32,017 bases of DNA from Spirochaetales bacterium (GTDB lineage Bacteria; Spirochaetota; Spirochaetia; SZUA-6; DRHE01). Under the pieces are notes generated by a model that saw only the letters and a list, made by a program, of their open reading frames with translations, made no database searches and was not told the origin of the DNA. Positions 7,877-16,786 of this stretch are shown piece by piece (position 1 is the stretch's first letter; every line of letters starts with the position of its first letter). The stretch spans positions 1-32,017 of the forward strand of contig JAUWZD010000046.1 of assembly GCA_030615505.1 (NCBI GenBank), in the 5' to 3' direction. Position numbers and translations under genes: made by a program.

Positions 7877-8878
7877 ATGAAAGATTTAAAAGGAAGGGAT
7901 CTGAAGGGCATAGCCGATTTAACGAAAGAGGAGATTGAGTTTACTCTTGAGGTTGCAGGACAGCTAAAGAGGGAGCTTAAAATGGGCAAGCCTCACAAGC
8001 TCTTAGAGGGAAAGAGCCTGGGGGGTATTTTTGAGACCCCCTCCACAAGGACGAGTATCTCCTTTGAGACTGCAATGATGCAGCTTGGAGGGCATATGCT
8101 CTGGCTGGATCAGAACAGGCTCTGGGTTGGAGAAGCGGCTGAAGAGGACTGGCACGATACGATCAAAACGATCTCCCGCTATCTGGACGGAATAGCCTAC
8201 CGGGCTGTCCGGAGGGACAGGCTGGACTCTGCGGCTGAGTATTCAGACATACCGGTTATTAACGCCTCATGTCCGGTAGAGCACCCCTGCCAGGCCTATG
8301 CGGATGTGCTGACCATGACGGAGAAGAAGGGGCCGGTTAGGAAGGCCAAAGTGGCACTGTGCTGGGGGTATCGTACTGCTAATCCCCCTGCAGGCCTGAC
8401 TAACTCTACCATGCTGATGGCCGGAAAGCTTGGATTTGAGCTGGTGATCGCCTGTCCTGAAGGATTTGATCCGGACATGAAGGTAAAGGCCATTGCAGAT
8501 AAGGAAGGAGAGCTTTCAGGGGGGAGCGTAAAGATCGTACGCTCATACGAGGAAGCGGTAAGGGGTGCGGATTTTATCAATGTTTACTCCTGGGTGAGCC
8601 CGGAGGTGTTTGCAAAGGGGCTGGAGACTCACTTCCAGGGGGATCCTAAGTTCCAGGAGATGAAGGGCAGGCTCAAGGATAAATGGTGTGTGGATAAGAA
8701 GGTCGTAGAACTGGCAAAGAAGGATGTATTGGTCATGCACTGCATGCCAATATCCCGGAACACTGAGGTAACGGATGAGGTGCTCAATTCGGAGAAGTCA
8801 ATCATCTTTGATGAGGCTGAGAACAGGCTTCATACGGAGAAGGCAATTTTAGCCCTGCATATGGGCGAATATCGTTAG
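7877..8878 (+). CDS. Aspartate/ornithine carbamoyltransferase superfamily protein (YgeW-like role)
   Basis: 333 residues with the carbamoyl-phosphate site STRTS (56-60), HPCQ (136-139) and HCMP (288-291), all in the order used by this superfamily. The amino-acid-binding loop differs from true ornithine carbamoyltransferase and no arginine-synthesis genes are nearby. A catabolic role is therefore likely: phosphorolysis of an N-carbamoyl compound to carbamoyl phosphate and amine, as proposed for YgeW and shown for oxamate carbamoyltransferase. It would use the product of HyuAB. A carbamate kinase, needed to make ATP from carbamoyl phosphate, is not in this window. AAGGA lies seven bases before the ATG. 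Confidence 0.85.
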   Translation: MKDLKGRDLKGIADLTKEEIEFTLEVAGQLKRELKMGKPHKLLEGKSLGGIFETPSTRTSISFETAMMQLGGHMLWLDQNRLWVGEAAEEDWHDTIKTISRYLDGIAYRAVRRDRLDSAAEYSDIPVINASCPVEHPCQAYADVLTMTEKKGPVRKAKVALCWGYRTANPPAGLTNSTMLMAGKLGFELVIACPEGFDPDMKVKAIADKEGELSGGSVKIVRSYEEAVRGADFINVYSWVSPEVFAKGLETHFQGDPKFQEMKGRLKDKWCVDKKVVELAKKDVLVMHCMPISRNTEVTDEVLNSEKSIIFDEAENRLHTEKAILALHMGEYR

Positions 8879-8902
8879 AGATAAGATCGGAGGTTGAACT
8901 GT

Positions 8903-10918
8903 ATGGGAATAGTTAATTCGAAGACAGGCGAAGAAAAGCGCTGTACAAAAGAGGAGCTTACAGAGATTGCCTGTGAAATGAGAGCACTAAATTTGGTCAG
9001 CATCCATGCCGCCGGATCCGGCCACCCGGGCGGGACCCTTTCCATCATGGATATTGCTGCCGCCCTTTATCTGAATGAAGCGAAGATCGATCCAAAGCAT
9101 CCTAAATGGGAGGGCCGTGACAGGATATTCTTTTCAGCGGGGCATAAGGCTCCCGCTATATATGTTGCACTGGCTAAGATCGGTCTCTATAAAGATGAGG
9201 ATGTCGTAACACTTAGAAAGCTGAACAGCCCCTTTCAAGGCCATCCGCACGCCCCTAAACTGCAAGGCTTGGAAGTCTCAAGCGGCTCTTTAGGCCAGGG
9301 ACTGAGTATCGCAGCGGGCTGTGCCCTGATGGGGAAAATAGACGGAAAGGATTACCGCGTCTACTGCGTTATGGGGGACGGGGAGCAGCAGGAGGGAAAC
9401 ATCTGGGAGGCGGCCATGACCGCCGGTCATTACCATCTGGATAACCTCTGCGGGATTATTGATAGAAACCACCTGCAGATCGACGGTTGGGTCAAGGATG
9501 TAATGACAATTGATCCGCTGGCAGATAAATATCGATCCTTCAATTGGCATGTTATAGAGATCAATGGCCACAATATGGATCAAATTCTGGATGCGTTTGC
9601 TCTGGCTCGTAAGATTAAGAATAAGCCCACAGTGATTATAGCCCGCACCATTAAAGGCAAGGGCGTGTCCTTTATGGAAAATGAGGCCGGCTGGCACGGT
9701 ATTGCGACTAAAACCGATGAGCAGTTTAAGCAGGCTCTGCAAGATATATCCTGTGCCTGTTTGGACATTACCAGGGCTGAAGACCTGCTCCAAAAGGCAA
9801 GGAAATATCAAGATGAGCAGAAGCAGATTCTGTCCGCTGAGATCCCCAGGTTTTCCAGGGATTTCTGGTGGAACAGCGGGGACTCCATGGCTGTAACAAT
9901 GGACCCCACTCGTTCAGGATTTGGGCGCTGTCTCAAAGCAATCGGTAATGACCCGCGTATCGTAACTGTGCATGCGGATATATCAAGTTCCATCAAGATA
10001 ACGGATTTTGAGAAGGAGCATCCCGAGCGGCGGAACCGGGTGATCAGTGTGGGAATTGCCGAACAGAATATGATGGGTGTTGCCGCAGGATTTGCTTTAG
10101 AAGGGAAGATACCGATTACAGGAACCTATGGTGTTTTTGCCTCAGGAAGGCCCTGGGATCAGATCCGGACTACAATCTGTTATGACAATCTGAATGTAAA
10201 GATTGCCGGGGCTCATGGCGGAGTTTCCGTAGGAGCGGACGGCGCTACCCACCAGGCTTTAGAAGAGATCGCCTTAATGAACATTCTACCCAATATGAAC
10301 ATCTTTGTGCCCTGTGATTCAATGGAGACGGAGCGCCTGTGCAAAATAGCTATTTTAGACGTGCATGGGCCGGCTTATATCCGTTTTGCCCGGGAAGCCA
10401 CACCGGTAGTAACCGATGAGAGCACTCCTCTATCCATGGATAATGCCAATATTATACGCTACCGGGGGATTGCTCTTAGGTTCAAAGATGCCTTCCAGAC
10501 CGTGCCGGCCGAAGGCTATAAGAACGAGAACGAGGATCTCTCCCTGATCGCCTGCGGGCCCATGGTTACGGAGGCCATGCGGGCAGCCTATATTCTCAAA
10601 GAGGAGTTTGGAATTGAGACCCGTGTGATTAATGTCCATACCATTAAGCCTATTGATCGTAATACGATCAGGCTTGCTGCAAAGGAAACCGGTGCGATTA
10701 TTACCTGTGAAGAGCATCAGAGGGGGGGATTCGGCAGTATCATAGCCGGCGTTATTAACCGGTATAAGGAGTACAGTACTCCGCTTATTTTTGATATGAT
10801 CGGGGTTGACGACCGATTCGGTGAATCAGGCGGCCCATGGGAGCTGATGATTAAGTTCGGCTTGACTGCAGAGCATATTGCCCGGAGAGCAAAGGAGCTG
10901 CTGGCCTTGAAGAAATAA
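8903..10918 (+). CDS. Transketolase, full length in one chain
   Basis: 671 residues with all three transketolase domains. The thiamine-diphosphate site shows HAAGSGHPGG (~35-45) and GDGEQQEGNIWEA (~157-169), with the metal-binding asparagine in DRNHLQIDG. The pyrimidine domain has GIAEQNMMG (~384) and the carboxy-terminal domain ends the chain. The enzyme moves two-carbon ketol units between sugars. The ATG at 8903 is preceded by CGGAGG nine bases away; a TTG at 8894 directly touching that GGAGG is a poor start and was not used. Its presence in a hydantoinase/hydroxylase operon is unusual. It may handle ribose from a nucleoside or act on a different 2-oxo substrate. Confidence 0.9.
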   Translation: MGIVNSKTGEEKRCTKEELTEIACEMRALNLVSIHAAGSGHPGGTLSIMDIAAALYLNEAKIDPKHPKWEGRDRIFFSAGHKAPAIYVALAKIGLYKDEDVVTLRKLNSPFQGHPHAPKLQGLEVSSGSLGQGLSIAAGCALMGKIDGKDYRVYCVMGDGEQQEGNIWEAAMTAGHYHLDNLCGIIDRNHLQIDGWVKDVMTIDPLADKYRSFNWHVIEINGHNMDQILDAFALARKIKNKPTVIIARTIKGKGVSFMENEAGWHGIATKTDEQFKQALQDISCACLDITRAEDLLQKARKYQDEQKQILSAEIPRFSRDFWWNSGDSMAVTMDPTRSGFGRCLKAIGNDPRIVTVHADISSSIKITDFEKEHPERRNRVISVGIAEQNMMGVAAGFALEGKIPITGTYGVFASGRPWDQIRTTICYDNLNVKIAGAHGGVSVGADGATHQALEEIALMNILPNMNIFVPCDSMETERLCKIAILDVHGPAYIRFAREATPVVTDESTPLSMDNANIIRYRGIALRFKDAFQTVPAEGYKNENEDLSLIACGPMVTEAMRAAYILKEEFGIETRVINVHTIKPIDRNTIRLAAKETGAIITCEEHQRGGFGSIIAGVINRYKEYSTPLIFDMIGVDDRFGESGGPWELMIKFGLTAEHIARRAKELLALKK

Positions 10919-10929
10919 GGAGGATCTCT

Positions 10930-11334
10930 ATGGCCGTAGGGTTTGATATTGATGCTCAGAAATGCACAGAATGCGAACGGTGCATGATGGCCTGTTCCTT
11001 AATGAAGCTTGGATATATTCAGTTAGGACATTCGCGAATCATTATCAGGAGACAGTGGCCTGAGCCTCCCGGAATAAATATCTGCCGCTTTGACGACTGT
11101 GAGGGGCAGCCCTGTATAGAGGTCTGTCCGGTAGAAGCCATAGCCAACAGGGACGGCCTGGTGCTTATTGACCGGGATACCTGCACCGGCTGTGAGGCCT
11201 GTGTGGATGCCTGTCCTCATCAGGCCATCCGCATGGATGATGAGAACCTGGCCTTAAAGTGCGATTTTTGCGGTGGGGAGCCGGCCTGTGTCAAGGAATG
11301 TGTAAGCGAAGCGCTCTGTAAAAGGGGAGTATGA
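10930..11334 (+). CDS. Polyferredoxin-type 4Fe-4S electron carrier, AOR partner
   Basis: 134 residues with sixteen cysteines arranged as four cluster motifs: CTECERCMMAC, CEGQPCIEVCP, CTGCEACVDACP and CDFCGGEPACVKEC. This is the HycB/YdhY-like layout of small electron-transfer subunits. It sits one base before the aldehyde oxidoreductase gene, much as E. coli ydhY lies close to the AOR homologue ydhV, so it probably passes electrons to or from that enzyme. AGGAGG directly follows the transketolase stop and precedes the ATG. Confidence 0.9.
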   Translation: MAVGFDIDAQKCTECERCMMACSLMKLGYIQLGHSRIIIRRQWPEPPGINICRFDDCEGQPCIEVCPVEAIANRDGLVLIDRDTCTGCEACVDACPHQAIRMDDENLALKCDFCGGEPACVKECVSEALCKRGV

Positions 11335-11335
11335 T

Positions 11336-13165
11336 ATGGCAGGCAGTATGTATAATAAGATATTGCGAATAGACTGCAGGAAGAAGAGTGCATCAGACTG
11401 GACTGTGCCGGATGATGTAAAGGATTATATCGGGGGAATGGGCTACGGAACAAAGATCTTAGTGGATGAGGTCTCACCGCAGGTTGACCCTCTATCGCCT
11501 GAGAACAAATTGATCCTTACCGTGGGCCCCCTCACCGGCACCAGCGCTCCTATGTTCGCCCAGAGCTGTATTGTAACAAAATCTCCGCTTACTGGTACCA
11601 TTTTAAACTGCTATACAGGAGGATTCCTCGGGCCTGAGATCAAGTTCGCAGGCCTTGACGGGATAATTTTGGAAGACAGATCCGAGGAATGGATCCTCAT
11701 CTATATTGAGGATGGAAGAGTAAGTTTCCACAGTGCTCAGCCTGTACTGGGCAAGTCCACCGGAGAAACAGAAGAGTTCATGAAGGACAAATTCGGGAAG
11801 CATGTAAGAACACTCTCAATCGGCAGGGCGGGTGAAAATGCCGTGGCCATGGCCTCGATTTTTTCAGAGACCCGCACCTTCGGCAGGGGAGGATCGGGCG
11901 CCGTACTGGGCTCCAAGCATATAAAGGGAATAGCCTTCAGGGGATCACAGGGTGTTGATGTTGCCGATCGCAAGGGCTTCGCTGAGCTTACGGCCGGGAA
12001 TATGCAGATTATAAAAAAAGCCTGTGCAGAGGAGTATAATCTGGTGGGCATGTTCTCACGGGTGGGAACAGGGGCTGGGGTGGGTATGATCAATGGTAAA
12101 GGAGCATTAGCAACTCAGAACCATATCTATGGGGTTTTTGACAGGGGCTCTGAGATTGACGGCTATGCCTATGCCAGGAAATTCTATACCCGTGCCATCT
12201 CCTGTTACGGATGCCCGGTACACTGCGGTATGCTCCATAAGTTCCGAAAGAAGGATAATACGGAATCCTGGCTCCGGGGACCTGAGTATGAAACAATGTT
12301 TTCACTGGGATCGGATCTCTTAAACGGAGATCCCGTAACCCTGGCCGAGGCCAATCAGATCTGCGAGGAGTACGGCATGGATACCCTGACCACCGGAGTG
12401 ACAACGGCCTGGGCACTGGAAATGGCGGAAAGAGGAATCATTAAAGAGCCGGGACTGCACCTCAAATTCGGTGACAGAAACTCGATTTTAGGCCTTCTCC
12501 GTAAAATAGGGGAGAGAGAGGGAATCGGTGATCTTTTAGCAAATGGTCCCAAGAAGGCCGCTGAAATTACCGGAATGGACACCCTTTCATGTTCCATGCA
12601 GATCAAAAACTCGGGCTTTGCCGCCTGGATGCCAAGGAGGATGAAGGGCCTGGCCTTAGCCTTTGCCACCTCCAACCGAGGCGCCTGCCATAAACGGGCC
12701 CCTATTGGAGCCGAGATCACAGGCCAGGTAGACATGGATACCATCGAGGGAAAGCCGGCCATGGTCAAGGAGATTCAGGACAAGGTGAATGCCATATTTA
12801 CACTTATTGGCTGTCGTTTCCACGAGTTTGTTACGCATACCGATTATTACACCGGATTTCTTGAAGCGGCTACAGGAAAGAAGCTTTCAGTAGAGGAGTT
12901 TATCCGGGTCGGGGAGAGGATCTGGAATCTTGAAAAACTCTTCAACCTCGGCGCCGGGTTCTCCCGGCGGGATGATAATCTGCCGGGAAGATGCTTTGAA
13001 CCCATTAAAGGAGAAAAATCCGAAGGCGCAGTCATGACCCATGAACAGTTTAAAACCATGCTCGACGAATACTATTCCCTGCGGGGCTGGAATCATGGGG
13101 GCGTGCCGGAGACCCGTAAACTAAAGGAGCTTGGGATAAGCAGGTATGAGTCCCTGCTTAAATAG
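11336..13165 (+). CDS. Aldehyde:ferredoxin oxidoreductase (AOR) family, tungsten/molybdenum enzyme
   Basis: 609 residues, normal for AOR. The amino-terminal half binds the bis-pterin cofactor and shows NCYTGGFLGPEIKFAGLDG (~95-113) and RTFGRGGSGAVLGSKH (~177-192). The 4Fe-4S cysteines are CYGCPVHC (~290, 293, 297) plus a distal cysteine in IGCRFHEF (~493). AOR enzymes interconvert aldehydes and carboxylic acids with ferredoxin, and are markers of anaerobic life. It is coupled to the polyferredoxin gene. It could oxidise an aldehyde released in the pathway, or reduce an acid as an electron sink. The aldehyde is unknown; the YdhV subgroup has no firm substrate either. Confidence 0.9.
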   Translation: MAGSMYNKILRIDCRKKSASDWTVPDDVKDYIGGMGYGTKILVDEVSPQVDPLSPENKLILTVGPLTGTSAPMFAQSCIVTKSPLTGTILNCYTGGFLGPEIKFAGLDGIILEDRSEEWILIYIEDGRVSFHSAQPVLGKSTGETEEFMKDKFGKHVRTLSIGRAGENAVAMASIFSETRTFGRGGSGAVLGSKHIKGIAFRGSQGVDVADRKGFAELTAGNMQIIKKACAEEYNLVGMFSRVGTGAGVGMINGKGALATQNHIYGVFDRGSEIDGYAYARKFYTRAISCYGCPVHCGMLHKFRKKDNTESWLRGPEYETMFSLGSDLLNGDPVTLAEANQICEEYGMDTLTTGVTTAWALEMAERGIIKEPGLHLKFGDRNSILGLLRKIGEREGIGDLLANGPKKAAEITGMDTLSCSMQIKNSGFAAWMPRRMKGLALAFATSNRGACHKRAPIGAEITGQVDMDTIEGKPAMVKEIQDKVNAIFTLIGCRFHEFVTHTDYYTGFLEAATGKKLSVEEFIRVGERIWNLEKLFNLGAGFSRRDDNLPGRCFEPIKGEKSEGAVMTHEQFKTMLDEYYSLRGWNHGGVPETRKLKELGISRYESLLK

Positions 13166-13171
13166 ATAGTT

Positions 13172-14014
13172 ATGAATTACCTTATTCCTGAAACCCTGGA
13201 CCAGGCCTTAAGACTCATTTCTTCTCAAAGAAACGCAAAACTTATTGCAGGAGGTACTGACTTAAGCGTTCAAATTGCCGATTCCCTGATCTCACCCGAG
13301 ATTTTGGTGGATATATCCGGGCTTGAAGAGCTCAAGGGCATAGAAGAGAAAAACGGATTTCTAAGCCTGGGAGCCGCTACAACGATTGATGAACTGGTAT
13401 CTTCATCGATTCTTCCTCACTGCCTCGTTCAGGGAGCGAAATCCATCGGTTCTCCTCAGATCCGCAATATAGGAACCCTTGGAGGCAATATATGCAACGC
13501 TTCTCCATGCGGGGACACGCTTACTCCCCTAATTGCCTTAGGAGGCATACTTGTGCTGGTATCCTCTTCCGCCAGGAGGAAAGTAAGGCTGGAAGATTTT
13601 TTTATCGGCCCCAAAATGACCGTGTGTGCGGATAACGAAATTTTGACAGAGGTACTCATCGAAAAGGATTACCTGCAAGGGAGATCCGCGTTCAGGATGA
13701 CGGGAAAGCGAAGCGGTCAGGTCATCTCCCAGGTTAATGTAGCGATATGGCTTGAAGCAGGCAAGAGCAGGGAAATAGAGAAGATCAGGGCGGCGGTCGG
13801 CTCCGTGGCCCCGGTACCGCTCAGATTGAAGAGGGTTGAGCAAGCCTTAAAGGGAAGGGCTGTGCACGAAAGACTGTTGAAAGAGGTATCAGAGCTTATC
13901 AATGAGGAGATCAAACCGATCTCGGATGTCAGGGCAACGGATGATTACAGGCGGAGGGTAACTGTTACCCTCTTCCGGGATGCTTTAGAGGAAGCGCTTC
14001 AAGGCTTTAACTGA
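13172..14014 (+). CDS. Molybdenum hydroxylase, FAD-binding subunit (CoxM/XdhB/YgfM type)
   Basis: 280 residues. FAD contacts are visible as IAGGTDLSVQ (~26-35) and SPQIRNIGTLGGNICNASP (~94-112), the family signature. It passes electrons from the iron-sulfur subunit to NAD or another acceptor. It follows the AOR stop by 6 bases with no clear ribosome site, so translation is likely coupled. The next two genes complete the three-chain enzyme, in the order FAD, 2Fe-2S, molybdenum. Confidence 0.9.
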   Translation: MNYLIPETLDQALRLISSQRNAKLIAGGTDLSVQIADSLISPEILVDISGLEELKGIEEKNGFLSLGAATTIDELVSSSILPHCLVQGAKSIGSPQIRNIGTLGGNICNASPCGDTLTPLIALGGILVLVSSSARRKVRLEDFFIGPKMTVCADNEILTEVLIEKDYLQGRSAFRMTGKRSGQVISQVNVAIWLEAGKSREIEKIRAAVGSVAPVPLRLKRVEQALKGRAVHERLLKEVSELINEEIKPISDVRATDDYRRRVTVTLFRDALEEALQGFN

Positions 14015-14031
14015 GAAAGGGAGCGAGGGAG

Positions 14032-14502
14032 ATGCATTTAGAGTTCATCTGTAATGGGAAAAAGGTGAGTGTTGATGTTCCGGCTGATATGCGGGCATTA
14101 GACCTCATCAGGGATGTAATGGGATTAACGGGAACGAAAGAGGGCTGCGCAAGGGGTGAGTGCGGCGCCTGTACCATCATTGTAAACGGCAAGGCCGTGA
14201 ACTCCTGCCTGATGTATGCAGTCAAGTTGAAGGGAAAAGAGGTTTTTACAATTGAGGGCTTAAGCGAGGAGAGCGGAAAGCTTCATCCGCTTCAGGAAGC
14301 CTTTTTAGAGGAAGGGGCCGTGCAGTGCGGATTCTGTACTCCCGGAATGATTATGAGCGCCAAGGCGCTTTTGGATCGGAATCCCCGGCCGAATGAGGAG
14401 GAGATAGAAGAGGCTATCAGCGGCAATATCTGCCGGTGCACCGGATACGCTAAGATCGTTAAGGCTGTGACCCGCGCCGGCCTGGGAAATAACCATGGGT
14501 AA
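14032..14502 (+). CDS. Molybdenum hydroxylase, 2Fe-2S subunit (CoxS/XdhC type)
   Basis: 156 residues with the two expected cluster sites. The plant-ferredoxin-type site has cysteines 39, 44, 47 and 59 (CARGECGAC...NSC). The helical-domain site has cysteines 99, 102, 134 and 136 (QCGFC...ICRC). All ligands are present. It links the molybdenum and flavin subunits. The gene overlaps the next by 8 bases. Confidence 0.93.
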   Translation: MHLEFICNGKKVSVDVPADMRALDLIRDVMGLTGTKEGCARGECGACTIIVNGKAVNSCLMYAVKLKGKEVFTIEGLSEESGKLHPLQEAFLEEGAVQCGFCTPGMIMSAKALLDRNPRPNEEEIEEAISGNICRCTGYAKIVKAVTRAGLGNNHG

Positions 14503-16786
14503 TGTGAAGCTTTCCAGCATGGGAAAACGGGTGAGAAAGATTGACGGGGTTGAGCTTGTCACCGGCAGGGCGAAATTTGCAGGTGATATGAAGTTCCCGG
14601 GTATGCTCTATGGATATGCCCGAAGGGCGGGTGTTCCGGCCGGTATCATTAAGAAAAGGGATGTCAGGACCGCCCTGAAAATTCCTGAAGTGGCGATGGT
14701 TTTGCTTGCTGAAGATATACCCGGTCCTAATATCATAGGAATACTGCCGCCATTTGACCAGCCTCTCTTAGCTGCTGAAGAAATCCGCTATGAGGGTGAG
14801 TCTATTGCTTTAGTTGTGGCTAAAACTAAGACGGCGGCCAAAGAAGGGGCCCTGGCCATAGAAGTGGAGATTGATCCTCTGGAGCCAATTCTGGAACCGG
14901 ATGAGGCCCTGAAGAAAGGCGCCCGGAAGATACATCCGGCCGGAAATATTACTTACTCAAAAAAGCTTATAAAGGGGGATATTGATAAGGGATTCAAAGA
15001 AGCGGAGCTTGTGGTTGAAAATACCTATCACACCTCATTTCAGGAACACGCATATTTAGAGCCGGAAGCTGTATGCGCCGTTCCTTGCGGGGATGGAAGA
15101 GTTACCGTGTATGCCTCCTGCCAGTCTCCCTTTCATCTTCGCGGACATATAGCCGCTAATCTGAGTGTTCCCGCCTCCAGGGTAAGGGTAGTGCAGGCCT
15201 ATACGGGCGGCTCTTTCGGGGGCAAGGATGATGTTGCTGCAGAAATTGGATCCCTGGCTGCTGTGGCCTCAGTAAAGCTGGGCTTGCCTGTTATGATAGC
15301 CCATGAGCGTGAGGAATCGATTAAAGGCTCAAATCTGCGCCATGCCTCCCGGATCCATTATAAAACCGGGGCCCGGAGAGATGGAACTATTGTGGCCTGC
15401 AAAATAGAAATTATACTTGACGGCGGCGCTTATTCCTCGGAGAGCCCCTTTGTGACCATGAAGTCCCTGATACATGCAGCCGGTCCATATCGTATACCCA
15501 ATATTTTGGTGGAATGCACCTCCGTATATACGAATAAAACCTACTGCGGAGCCTTCCGGGGTTTCGGTGTTCCCCAGGTCACTTTCGCCTCGGAATCCCA
15601 GATGGACGAGCTTGCATCCAGGCTTAAAATGGATCCTCTTAAGCTGAGACGAAAGAATGCTCTTAAGCCCGGAGATGCCACGGCCACCGGGCAGGTGTTT
15701 GAGAGATCCGTGGGACTGCTTCAAACCATAGATAAGATCGAAGAGAGAAGGAAAAGCAGCGACTTACCGCGGGACAGGGAGGATGACCGCTGGCTCTACG
15801 GAAGAGGGTTTTCCTGTATGCTTCAGGGGATTTCCAATGGTGCGGAGGGTATTGACGTGGTCGGAGCCTCCGTACAGGTAAGCCAGGACGGGAGTGTCTT
15901 ATTGGGCGTAGGCTTAACGGATATGGGCCAGGGCTCACGCACCGTATTTGCCCAGGTGGCTGCCGAGGTTCTGGGCGTTACCGTGGACAGGGTAACTGTA
16001 CGTCAGGTTGATACGGATTCCGTACATGACTCGGGACCTACTGTAGCTTCACGCAGCACTACAGTAGGAGGGATGGCTGTTTTCAAAGCGGCTGCCGAGG
16101 TCAAGAAGTCGCTTCAGAAGATGGCTTCACTCATGTTCAAGGCAGGGGAGGAGCAGGTAAGCTTTAAGAACAATTTCGCGAGTCTTAAGCAGGATGATTC
16201 CGCCCGGATTCCCTTGAGGGAAGTGGCTGCTGCAGCTTACTGGAGCGGATTCCCCCTTATGAACCTGGCTTTTTCACGAGCCCCGGATGCTGATTTTGAC
16301 CATGAGACGCATCAGGGGGACATCTATATTGCCTACAATTTCGGTACCCATATGATGGACATTCGCATCGACCGCTTTACAGGCAGGGTTCAGGTATTAC
16401 AGCACATCGCCTCCCATGATCTGGGCAGGGTGATCAATCTCACAGGGGTTGAAGGCCAGGTGGAGGGCGGTTCCTTAATAGGGTTTGGATTTGCCCATAT
16501 GGAAAAGATTGAAAGCGAAGGAGGCAGCATCACGAATGCAAATTTTGCCGATTATGCTGTGCCAACTGTTAAGGATAGAATACCTACGGAGACCATCTGC
16601 GTAGAGGATTATAATCCCACAGGAGCGTTTGGAGCCAAGGGTATAGGTGAGCCCCCGGTGGCGGGCGCTGCCTCTGCCTTTGCCAATGCAGTGGCTGCTG
16701 CCACAGGGGTTCGATTCACAAAATTGCCCATAACCAAAGAGGATATACTTAAAGCGGGAGGAAAACATGGTAGATATTCTCATTAA
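14495..16786 (+). CDS. Molybdenum hydroxylase, catalytic subunit (xanthine-dehydrogenase/XdhD-like)
   Basis: 763 residues, normal for the separate large subunit. Molybdopterin-binding motifs include GGSFGGKDD (~240), AFRGFGVPQ (~352, with the arginine used by purine hydroxylases), GLTDMGQGSRTVFAQ and GAKGIGEPP (~713-721, with the catalytic glutamate). The AYRCSF loop of CO dehydrogenase is absent, so a CO-oxidising role is rejected. With SsnA-like and PreA-like neighbours it most resembles the E. coli XdhD/YgfM group linked to purine-type substrates. Whether it needs selenium cannot be told from sequence; no selenium-labile-cofactor maturation genes are in view. It overlaps the next gene by 20 bases. 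Confidence 0.9.
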   Translation: MGNVKLSSMGKRVRKIDGVELVTGRAKFAGDMKFPGMLYGYARRAGVPAGIIKKRDVRTALKIPEVAMVLLAEDIPGPNIIGILPPFDQPLLAAEEIRYEGESIALVVAKTKTAAKEGALAIEVEIDPLEPILEPDEALKKGARKIHPAGNITYSKKLIKGDIDKGFKEAELVVENTYHTSFQEHAYLEPEAVCAVPCGDGRVTVYASCQSPFHLRGHIAANLSVPASRVRVVQAYTGGSFGGKDDVAAEIGSLAAVASVKLGLPVMIAHEREESIKGSNLRHASRIHYKTGARRDGTIVACKIEIILDGGAYSSESPFVTMKSLIHAAGPYRIPNILVECTSVYTNKTYCGAFRGFGVPQVTFASESQMDELASRLKMDPLKLRRKNALKPGDATATGQVFERSVGLLQTIDKIEERRKSSDLPRDREDDRWLYGRGFSCMLQGISNGAEGIDVVGASVQVSQDGSVLLGVGLTDMGQGSRTVFAQVAAEVLGVTVDRVTVRQVDTDSVHDSGPTVASRSTTVGGMAVFKAAAEVKKSLQKMASLMFKAGEEQVSFKNNFASLKQDDSARIPLREVAAAAYWSGFPLMNLAFSRAPDADFDHETHQGDIYIAYNFGTHMMDIRIDRFTGRVQVLQHIASHDLGRVINLTGVEGQVEGGSLIGFGFAHMEKIESEGGSITNANFADYAVPTVKDRIPTETICVEDYNPTGAFGAKGIGEPPVAGAASAFANAVAAATGVRFTKLPITKEDILKAGGKHGRYSH

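Noticed and set aside
8894-8902. Earlier TTG start for transketolase
   Set aside because: The TTG immediately follows the GGAGG that must serve as the ribosome site. The ATG at 8903 has a normal nine-base gap.
11220-11477. Minus-strand frames opposite the operon genes
   Set aside because: These open frames lie wholly opposite well-conserved genes, have no ribosome sites or recognisable domains, and are explained by the composition of the real genes.
14495-16786. Carbon monoxide dehydrogenase large subunit
   Set aside because: The copper-binding AYRCSF loop is missing and the FRGFG/GEPP pattern is of the xanthine-dehydrogenase type.
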